The notes beneath the pieces are model-generated. The model searched no databases. It was not told the DNA's origin and saw nothing but the letters and a program-made list of their open reading frames with translations. A stretch of 64,000 bases of DNA. It comes from Rana temporaria. Taxonomy: Eukaryota > Chordata > Amphibia > Anura > Ranidae. Shown piece by piece: positions 11,881 through 20,280 of the stretch (position 1 is its first letter; every line of letters begins with the position of its first letter). The DNA is taken from contig NC_053492.1 of assembly GCF_905171775.1 (NCBI RefSeq), forward strand, positions 276,788,938 through 276,852,937, in the 5' to 3' direction. The translations under genes and the position numbers were made by a program.

Positions 11881-12176
11881 CCCTGGGTCACACTGGTGCG
11901 ATTTGACATGTCAAATCGCATGTCAAATTGGCGGCATTTGCCGGCAATAGCACTGTCCTAATCGGTGCGATGCTGCATTTGCGGCGCTGCACCGATTTCA
12001 AAAAGTAGTTTCTGTACAACTTTTTGCAATTTCGGCCCATGATTTACATTGACATCTGTGCAAAAACCTGCACAGATGTCTCTGTAATCGTGGCCGAAAT
12101 CGGCACTGACAGTGAAATTGTGCAAAATCAGGTGAACTCGCACAGCTTCTTTCCTGCAGCCTAGTGTGAACCTGGT
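11881..12176. mobile_element. MITE with GTTCACACTGGTGCGA-like ends
   Basis: The left end is CCTGGGTCACACTGGTGCGA and the right end CTAGTGTGAACCTGG, an imperfect inverted repeat. Internal inverted blocks (GACATCTGTGCA, TGCACAGATGTC) make a long hairpin. A relative is at 63189-63489. It sits in the putative intron between candidate exons A and B. The superfamily is not certain. Confidence 0.55.
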
Positions 12177-12742
12177 TCCACTGTTATATCAAATTGCAGC
12201 ATGTTTCGTAAAAAAAAAACATTCTAAACAGTATGAGAAAAGAAAAAGGGTGTTCCCTGGGTGGACTTTTAAGCCACTAATAGTACTCCAAAATATACAG
12301 GATATTGAGAGTAAAAAAATATATTGTTTTATTCACAATTGTACATCTTTATCAAACAAATGAAATATTGAATTAAAATATACAGTGCCAATGATTTTCA
12401 CCATATAAGTACATACATTTTGCCATTCACCCCCCTTTCTTCTAAACAGTGTGAGAAATAAAATGACACACTGCACTATGCTAAATTAAAACGGCAGTTT
12501 CCAGAACAGCACAATGTCAGGAGTTTTAGACCAGTTACATCTTGGCAAACTCTTGTATGAGTCTTGTCAAAAAATACATATGAACAATATGTATTGATGC
12601 CCTTATTACCTTGTTTAAACATTGTGAGCAGTGTGATATTTTGGAAACTGTTGTCTTCAGTGAATAAACTGCAGTATGTTTTGTTTTGTTTTCTATGGCC
12701 TTATTCATAGCTTTTGAAGGATATTTTATTTTTATTTTTTAG
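12177..12742. other. putative intron, no feature recognised
   Basis: AT-rich sequence between the MITE and candidate exon B, ending in a pyrimidine/A stretch and AG. I see no repeat or gene in it. Confidence 0.3.
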
Positions 12743-12797
12743 TTGAGTGTTACGCAGATTCTTAAAGATCTGGAAATAATCCTAGACCTAGAAATAC
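12743..12797 (+). CDS. candidate internal exon B of the same unidentified gene
   Basis: A T-rich tract and TTTTTTAG acceptor precede 55 bases, followed by a strong donor GTGAGT. Read in the phase left by exon A it gives LSVTQILKDLEIILDLEI with one base over (phase 1). The peptide is a plausible amphipathic helix. The phase match across two independent splice pairs is the main support. I do not recognise the family. Confidence 0.4.
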
Positions 12798-12870
12798 GTG
12801 AGTTACGGTAACTTTTTTTGCATCTACTGGTACTTGTACATATTTGATATCTTTCTTTTTCATACTGAAG

Positions 12871-12914
12871 ACACTCCTTCCTCCCCAACTGATGTAGAAA
12901 CATTAGTTGCAGTG
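12871..12914 (+). CDS. candidate internal exon C of the same unidentified gene
   Basis: The acceptor CTTTCTTTTTCATACTGAAG is followed by ACACTCC. With the one base carried from exon B the frame reads HTPSSPTDVETLVAV, and a donor GTAACA follows at 12915. The frame stays open past this donor to a stop at 13057, so the exon end is uncertain. If exons A-C are real they add about 55 residues of a protein I cannot name. Confidence 0.33.
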
Positions 12915-13841
12915 GTAACAACTTTGACCAGATCACTATTCCTGGGGATTATACTCTCGCCTTTACCCAACACACAATTGATAATGCTTTATTTGCAAAA
13001 CACCCAAACCAATTTTGGAAGCTTTGTAGAATGTCAAACTCACACCAGTACCCATTAGAAACATTTGCTCTTATGTTACTGTCTAAGGTAGTCTCGCTAA
13101 TCACTAGTCGATTTTGAAAGAAAAAATACAAAGAGTGAATATTGATTTGAAAAATATTTGTCAACAACTTTCTTTGCTCATTTATAGACTTTGAATCTTA
13201 AAGGTGTCTCATTTCATTTAATTGTATATGTTCAGAAGATGATCACCCTTTTTTTTAATATAGATTGTGTAGCGCTGACATTCTTGTATATTGATGTGTG
13301 TTTGCATACTTTAATACAACGTCTATGGACATTGCTATGTTTAAGTATTTGGAGCCATCTAGTTTCCTTGGAGACGAGGACACACAGGGGAAAACAATCT
13401 CGGTTGTTGGGGAAGTGATCTAAGGGTGCCTGAGGGATGGTGGCTGGATTGCAGAGACCGAGAGACACTCATCCGAGCATCGGAGGACCGCATCCATCCA
13501 GCAGGGCTGAACGGAGCTGACGGAGAAGCAAGTTGGAGAAGCAAGTTGCAGTCACAGGACAAAAGTTACTACCCGGAGCTCCAATCCAGTGGGTGAGCGG
13601 GTCACGACCCACAGTTTGCTAAGTTACACACACAGTTAGACTCATATACAGGCCTCACTGGGATTTATAGTTCCACAGAGGAGCATAGAAACTGACACTG
13701 AGAAGGCTTGAGGCCTATCTACTTTTCAATCGATTTTAAAATAGTTGTTGCAGTTATACCAGGAGCACTTTCACTTCAATTTGACTCATCAAAACTGTGG
13801 ATTACAAATCTCAAGGAGTTACTTTAGCTAGCGAAGAAAAG
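12915..13841. other. no feature recognised up to the Penelope-like insertion site
   Basis: No supported gene. The part from about 13330 is more GC-rich and may belong to another repeat, but I find no ends for it. Confidence 0.3.
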
Positions 13842-14116
13842 AAGATCCAGGACTAATGTAAGATAAATAGACCTAATTAATTAAGACACCGTTGGCTGCT
13901 TGAGACCGAACGTTTGTCACCAATTAGGTCAAGGGAAAGGGGAAGAGGGATTTTGGGGGGGACTATTCACGGCACTGGTTGGACACGGTATAGTAAAAAA
14001 TAACAAGTATTTATTGAACATAAAACAGGTATCATAAAACAACATTTAAAAACAATCCCAACATTGCACATCAGTAAGTTATACACAAACTATGTCTGCA
14101 TGTAAGGAGTCGATCG

Positions 14117-14157
14117 CCTCGACCGGTTTCGCGGTAGTGTACCGCTTCTTCAGGAGG
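14117..14157 (-). ncRNA. hammerhead-ribozyme-like motif, left arm
   Basis: On the minus strand the 41 nt divide as CCTC / CTGAAGAA / GCGGT / ACACT / ACCGC / GAA / ACCGGT / C / GAGG. CCTC pairs with GAGG (helix I) and GCGGT with ACCGC (helix II); the CUGA and GAA boxes are in place, helix III is the self-complementary ACCGGT, and a C stands at the expected cleavage position. Penelope-like elements are known to carry hammerheads with such palindromic helix III. The core has one extra A compared with CUGANGA, so activity is uncertain. It is on the same strand as the GIY-YIG frame. Confidence 0.6.
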
Positions 14158-14496
14158 GGATTTATCTACAAGATATGCATAAAACATATAAATATACAAG
14201 CAAGTTTATACAGTAGTTGTAAACATTGTATACATTGTATAACATAATCCAAGCCAGCATGCCTTATGATGAAGTAAAAAAACTCACCCAGACTGGTCAA
14301 TTGATCGAGCCTGGAACCCAGTTGAAAACCTTCTATGGCGCAAGGAGGGGGATATATTTATTTAGAACGGGCTCTATTGAGGAATAAGATTGATAAATTC
14401 ATATGTAGCAAGGTGATCGATTAATTAATAGGATGGGGATCACCGTGGAGTGTGTGAAAGTGATACAGTGACAAAGGTTGATTGAGGAGAATGGGG

Positions 14497-15093
14497 AGAT
14501 AGGAAACAAAGTGGAAAGGAGAGGTCGGGGGTGAGGGATGGAGAGGGGAAGGAGAAGGGAAGAGATTGAGGATAAGATAAGAGAAGGCATAAAAAATGAC
14601 ACTTAAATATAGTGGGAGTGAATGAAAAGAAGATCTGGGGGGGGGGGGAGGAGTTAGTAATGGAACAAGGGAGGGGAGAGGGGGGGGAAAGGGGGGAGGA
14701 GAAAGAGGGAGTCGAATTAAAAAATAATAAAAATGAATATTGGACAGGAGCAGGGGGGCGGAAAAAGAAAGAACAAATTGGGGGAAAAGGGAAGGAAGGG
14801 GGAGGGGAAAGGGGGGGGAAACGGGAAAGGGGGACGGACAGTTGAGGGGAAAATACGTGGAAAGGGGGAGAGGCGGGGGAAAAATAAAAGGGGGGAAAGG
14901 ACGTTGTAAAGGTAAAGCGAGGAGGAGGGAGGAGGAGAGGGAGGGGGAAAGAGAAGGGGAGGAGGAGAGTAGGTGTGTGTAGTGACGTGCTCGTGAAGGT
15001 GAAATGTGTTGGAGATGATGAGATGGAGATAATTGTGTTGAAAAAATAATAGTGAAGGAAGGGGCAGGGAAAAAACCGGGGGGAGGGGGGGGT

Positions 15094-15131
<38 letters not shown>

Positions 15132-15345
15132 GTTAGGGGAGGTAGAGAATTGGGACTGGGGGAAGAAGGGGGGGAATAGAGGGGAATAAGGGGGGGGAGA
15201 AAGAGGGGGTGAAGGAAAGGGGGAGGGAATTGAGGTGGAGATGAAGAGGAAAAAAGAAGAAGAGGAGGGGGGGGGCAGGGAGGGAATGGGAAGGAAGGGG
15301 AAGTGAAGTAAAATAAAAAGATGGAGTGATAAGTAATTATTCTTG
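14497..15345. repeat. long polypurine tract (~850 bp) with a G-run of over 30
   Basis: The plus strand is almost only G and A, with an uninterrupted G stretch at about 15098-15130. The complementary polypyrimidine tract recurs at about 17745-18600 in the other arm, where the G/C run is shorter and interrupted. Such tracts can form triplex or quadruplex structures. It lies in the element's terminal repeat. Confidence 0.85.
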
Positions 15346-16430
15346 GTTGTGCATACATGCAGGGTGACTGAAGTGAGCGTGAAACATATAGTGTTATAAG
15401 GGAGTGCAGGGAATGACCAGGAAGTCAAAAGTTAAGGAAACTGATCACCAAGCAATCTAATAGAAATTATATAGATAGACCCTGATGGGTCCTTACCATA
15501 GCTGTATAAAATATAAACTCGATTTTACTGGGGCACAGAAGGACAGTCTCTGTCAGCCAATTGTAAAGTGTGCTCAACTGCCAGGATATGGGCAGTGCAA
15601 AGCACTAGTTCCAGCTGAGGGAGTTAGAAGGCAATAGCCCAGTTAGTCATGCAAAGCAATCAGAACAAGGGCCAAGCAAATGGATAATGATCTGACTTAC
15701 CGTGGCTGATACTCTTCCACGTGTGTCCCCAGGGAGAGCGTCCGTGCTAACTCACAAAAACGGCTTCCTCAGCCGCTTTTGTAAGAATCCCTGGACGGCT
15801 GCGTGTGACGTCATCAATTGGCGACGCTACCGCCGTCCAACGTCCCACCAACCCCTGCACGTGAGTGCGTGGGTGTGCGGCCGCAGACCCAATGGCATGA
15901 CGCCAGGTCATGGGCTGCAAACAGGGAGCCGTGATTGGTGCTCCCTGCTGGGGACGACACTCCATGCGCCAGTGATGAAGAAAGGGTTGGGCACCAGGCT
16001 GGATCAGCCAATCAGGGAGGTTAAACTCCGGAGGCATGCTGGAGTTGGAAAATAAACATTGTACATAGACATTTAGATAAGCAGTTACAGCGATAAGCAT
16101 AAAGATTACTCAATACATATAGTTGATGGGAGATTAATCCATCATATTGCCTAGAAAACTGCATCAGAGCTCAGCATTCTGAAATCAAAACAGGACACAG
16201 AGGTTTATATAGAAAGATAAAAATATCACATTGTCCCATCTATGTAATGGCTCAGAGGCCAGGTAGCCCATACATCAGGCCATGGTTGCAGCCTATGGCT
16301 GTGGGGGATACAGTTGGAAGATGGGAAAAAGGAATTTGAATACACAGGGAAGGTAGGGGGGAGGGGGGGAAGGGGGGGAACCAGGGAGGAGTGGGTTGGT
16401 ACAGGGCCATTCTCTCAGAAGGTACATGTA

Positions 16431-16817
16431 TTAATGTTCACGCAGAAATGGTTTATAGGAATTGACTTCATTCAATCCTGGGAACCTCATGGCATTTAGA
16501 TCTTCGATCCATAGGCATTCTTTCTGTAGGATGGCCCTGTTCCAATCACCTCCCCGTTTAGTTTGGGGAATGACTTCCAAAACAAAAAAACGTATGACGG
16601 AGAGATCGTATCGATGGTATAGTCCCACATGGCGTCCTACTGTGGTTAGTTTACCTACATCGGAATCGTATAGGTGATCACCCATCCGTTGCCGAAATTC
16701 TCTGAAAGTCTTCCCCACATAGAAGGCTCCACAGATACAGCTCATAAGGTAAATAATGCCCTTAGTGCCACAATTGGCAGAAAAGTGGGGGTAAAATTCC
16801 CGACCATTCGGCAACAA
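16431..16817 (-). pseudogene. GIY-YIG endonuclease domain of a Penelope-like retrotransposon (5'-truncated ORF)
   Basis: The 128-residue minus-strand frame carries GIIYLMSC followed by FYVGKT, the GIY-YIG signature, with Arg and His in EFRQRMGDH and a downstream ECLWIEDL segment. Cys residues before GIIY and in SCIC fit the linker region next to the endonuclease of Penelope-like ORFs. In those elements this C-terminal domain nicks the target DNA and the N-terminal reverse transcriptase copies the RNA. Only the C-terminal end remains: the frame begins almost at the border with the inverted arm (16821), so RT is lost and the protein cannot work alone. The domain is uninterrupted. The alternative, a host GIY-YIG gene, is unlikely given the flanking terminal repeats. 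Confidence 0.82.
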
Positions 16818-16820
16818 AAA

Positions 16821-19217
16821 ATCTTTCTATATAAACCTCTGTGTCCTGTTTTGATTTCAGAATGCTGAGCTCTGATGCAGTTTTCTAGGCAATATGATGG
16901 ATTAATCTCCCATCAACTATATGTATTGAGTAATCTTTATGCTTATCGCTGTAACTGCTTATCTAAATGTCTATGTACAATGTTTATTTTCCAACTCCAG
17001 CATGCCTCCGGAGTTTAACCTCCCTGATTGGCTGATCCAGCCTGGTGCCCAACCCCTCCTTCATCACTGGCGCATGGAGTGTCGTCCCCAGCAGGGAGCA
17101 CCAATCACGGCTCCCTGTTTGCAGCCCATGACCTGGCGTCATGCCATTGGGTCTGCGGCCGCACACCCACGCACTCGCGTGCAGGGGTTGGTGGGACGTT
17201 GGACGGCGGTAGCGTCGCCAATTGATGACGTCACACGCCGCCGTCCAGGGATTCTTACAAAAGCGGCTGAGGAAGCCGTTTTTGTGAGTTAGCACGGACG
17301 CTCTCCCTGGGGACACACGTGGAAGAGTATCAGCCACGGTAAGTCAGATCATTATCCATTTGCTTGGCCCTTGTTCTGATTGCTTTGCATGACTAACTGG
17401 GCTATTGCCTTCTAACTCCCTCAGCTGGAACTAGTGCTTTGCACTGCCCATATCCTGGCAGTTGAGCACACTTTACAATTGGCTGACAGAGACTGTCCTT
17501 CTGTGCCCCAGTAAAATCGAGTTTATATTTTATACAGCTATGGTAAGGACCCATCAGGGTCTATCTATATAATTTCTATTAGATTGCTTGGTGATCAGTT
17601 TCCTTAACTTTTGACTTCCTGGTCATTCCCTGCACTCCCTTATAACACTATATGTTTCACGCTCACTTCAGTCACCCTGCATGTATGCACAACCAAGAAT
17701 AATTACTTATCACTCCATCTTTTTATTTTACTTCACTTCCCCTTCCTTCCCATTCCCTCCCTGCCCCCCCCTCCTCTTCTTCTTTTTTCCTCTTCATCTC
17801 CACCTCAATTCCCTCCCCCCCTCCCCCTTTCCTTCACCCCCTCTTTCTCCCCCCCCTTATTCCCCTCTATTCCCCCCCTTCTTCCCCCAGTCCCAATTCT
17901 CTACCTCCCCTAACTCCCCCGCCCCCCCCCCTTTCCCCCCCCGCCGACCCCCCCTCCCCCCGGTTTTTTCCCTGCCCCTTCCTTCACTATTATTTTTTCA
18001 ACACAATTATCTCCATCTCATCATCTCCAACACATTTCACCTTCACGAGCACGTCACTACACACACCTACTCTCCTCCTCCCCTTCTCTTTCCCCCTCCC
18101 TCTCCTCCTCCCTCCTCCTCGCTTTACCTTTACAACGTCCTTTCCCCCCTTTTATTTTTCTCCCGCCTCTCCCCCTTTCCACGTATTTTCCCCTCAACTG
18201 TCCGTCCCCCTTTCCCCTTCCCCCCCCCCCCCTTTCCCCTCCCCCTTCCTTCCCTTTTCCCCCAATTTGTTCTTTCTTTTCCCACCCCCCTGCTCCTGTC
18301 CTTTCCAATATTCATTTTTATTATTTTTTAATTCTACTCCCTCTTTCCCTTCCCCCACTTTCTCCTTCCCTCTTTCTCCTCCCCCCTTTTCCCCCCTCTC
18401 CCCTCCCTTGTTCCATTACTAACTCCTTCCCCCCCCCCCCCAGATCTTCTTTTCATTCACTCCCACTATATTTAAGTGTCATTTTTTATGCCTTCTCTTA
18501 TCTTATCCTCAATCTCTTCCCTTCTCCTTCCCCTCTCTCCCCCTCACCCCCGACCTCTCCTTTCCACTTCGTTTCCTATCTCCCCATTCTCCTCAATCAA
18601 CCTTTGTCACTGTGACATATCACTTTCACACACTCCACGGTGATCCCCATCCTATTAATTAATCGATTACCTTGCTACATATGAATTTATCAATCTTATT
18701 CCTCAATAGAGCCCGTTCTAAATAAATATATCCCCCTCCTTGCGCCATAGAAGGTTTTCAACTGGGTTCCGGGCTCGATCAATTGACCAGTCTGGGTGAG
18801 TTTTTTTACTTCATCATAAGGCATGCTGCTTGGATTATGTTATACAATGTTTACAACTACTGTATAAACTTGCTTGTATATTTATATGTTTTATGCATAT
18901 CTTGTAGATAAACCCCCTCCTGAAGAAGCGGTACACTACCGCGAAACCGGTCGAGGCGATCGACTCCTTACATGCAGACATAGTTTGTGTATAACTTACT
19001 GATGTGCAATGTGGGGATTGTTTTTAAATGTTGTTTTATGATACCTGTTTTATGTTCAATAAATACTTGTTATTTTTTACTATACCGTGTCCAACCAGTG
19101 CCGTGAATAGTCCCCCCCAAAATCCCTCTTCCCCTTTCCCTTGACCTAATTGGTGACAAACGTTCGGTCTCAAGCAGCCAACGGTGTCTTAATTAATTAG
19201 GTCTATTTATCTTACAT
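16821..19217 (+). repeat. right inverted arm of the Penelope-like element
   Basis: Reverse complement of 13857-16218, carrying the mirrored GC-rich segment (about 17000-17330), polypyrimidine tract (about 17745-18600) and hammerhead-like motif (18916-18956). It differs from the left arm by scattered substitutions and by length changes in the C-runs. The long open frame at 17681-18331 is low-complexity sequence. Confidence 0.85.
18916..18956 (+). ncRNA. hammerhead-ribozyme-like motif, right arm
   Basis: The same 41 nt as in the left arm, here on the plus strand: helix I CCTC/GAGG, helix II GCGGT/ACCGC with loop ACACT, GAA, palindromic ACCGGT and C. Identical in all core positions to the left-arm copy, including the extra A after CUGAAGA. 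Confidence 0.6.
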
Positions 19218-19306
19218 ACTAATTGGGATGAAGGCACCTGTTTATTTCATATACTCTTAGTATAAGAGAGACCATACTCACCCCTTCTTCAAAGATCCAG
19301 GACTAA

Positions 19307-20039
19307 GTAATTTATGTGAGATCTCACGCATAGCTTATAAAGTAGGGGGAGCTCCCAGGTATAAACCTATGTATATGTATACTGTTTTCAAAAAGTTTAT
19401 GTTGAAATCAATTGTGCTGTTGTCTTACGTTGGGATGACAGCACAATTACTGTAATCACTTGTTTGCATATTTCACAGTAAAATATATCTCTAGTTGTAT
19501 CCAGTTGTTGTGGCGTACTGTTTTTCTCCCTCCAAGTGCAGTCAGTGGATACTGGGGTTACAATACAGGTATTTTGTATTGTCTTACATTGTATTGTATT
19601 GCATTGCATAACAGCTGTGCCAAGGGGATTGAGCCAAGTTAGTGGGGTTTATTGGTAGAGTGCAGGCCCAAATTAAACCAGCAGCTTCTTCGGGGGTCAG
19701 TGCTACAATAATAAAGGATTACGCCGATGTTACTGCTCTTTACGGTCTTGGAAATCTTTAAGTTAGAAGCATGCAAACTGTTTTTTAGATAAAATTCTGT
19801 GTTACCTACAGCAGCATTTCACAAATTATTGTAATGTCTGATCCATTGCAATAAGAAGTCATAATGCATTTGCTAATTGCCAGAATTTGATAGAATGCGG
19901 TCTGGTAACAATCATATAAAATTTGTATCTCTTCTATGTTGCATAGGGTTGTTGACATCAACATTGTCACACGTACAAATTAACAAATATTAGACAGGGT
20001 CAGATTTAATGTCAAAGGGAGGCGCACCCGCCTTGTGCA
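19307..20039. other. no gene recognised
   Basis: Short TATTG/ATTGC runs (about 19565-19612) and otherwise unremarkable sequence. It continues the host DNA interrupted by the Penelope-like insertion. Confidence 0.35.
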
Positions 20040-20280
20040 TTTTGTGCATTTTCCTTTGTAAAGTTATTTACAAAAACAGATAAAAACTACTCACAAACAT
20101 GTGAAGAAAAATCGCTTTGTAAAAAGCCTTCAAGTGATGGCAATCGGTCTAGGTACATCAGTCTGCAGATGGTGAAGGAGCAGGCATGAGGACCACTGCT
20201 GGCTGACGTGTTTTGAAGAAATACCTCCTTCAGGTTCTTAAATACATATGTATATTCGTATGACTCATTGACGTTAAGTG
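20040..20280 (-). mobile_element. probable Penelope-like terminal-repeat fragment
   Basis: The minus strand holds CCTGAAGGAGG, a TATT loop and TCTTC, then AAAACACGTC (about 20199-20234), a decayed version of the hammerhead-like motif, followed by TTTTTATCTGTTTTTGTAAAT, the AT-rich tail style of such repeats. No coding part is present. Assignment rests on the motif order only. Confidence 0.4.

Larger units (their letters stand above)
13857..16218 (-). repeat. left inverted arm (3' pLTR) of the Penelope-like element
   Basis: Pairs with 16821-19217. It contains, in plus coordinates, the hammerhead-like motif (14117-14157), a purine-only tract (about 14497-15345) and a GC-rich segment (about 15700-16030) with GACGTCATC and a hairpin-forming AAACGGCTTCCTCAGCCGCTTT. 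The long Pro/Ser open frames on its minus strand are translations of the pyrimidine strand, not genes. Confidence 0.85.
13857..19291 (-). mobile_element. Penelope-like element: GIY-YIG end flanked by ~2.4 kb inverted terminal repeats
   Basis: A 15-bp duplication AAGATCCAGGACTAA flanks the insertion (13842-13856 and 19292-19306). Inside, 13857-16218 is the reverse complement of 16821-19217, with a 602-bp spacer holding a minus-strand GIY-YIG endonuclease fragment. Penelope-like elements often insert 5'-truncated with a second terminal repeat (pLTR) in inverted orientation, and this layout fits. Read on the minus strand the order is inverted repeat copy, truncated ORF end, 3' repeat. The arms match closely but differ in homopolymer tracts. 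The 70 bp at 19218-19291 are outside the inverted repeat but inside the duplication. The reverse transcriptase is absent. Confidence 0.8.

Noticed and set aside
14421..15428. 335-codon Pro/Ser-rich open frame on the minus strand (and similar frames at 14717-15358 and 17681-18331)
   Set aside because: Translation of a pure polypyrimidine tract; present in both inverted arms with shifted frames and no domain. Low complexity explains the absence of stops.
15747..17337. Matching 117-codon frames at 15702/15747 and 16939/16984
   Set aside because: The same GC-rich segment of the two inverted arms read on both strands; no domain and no splice or translation context.
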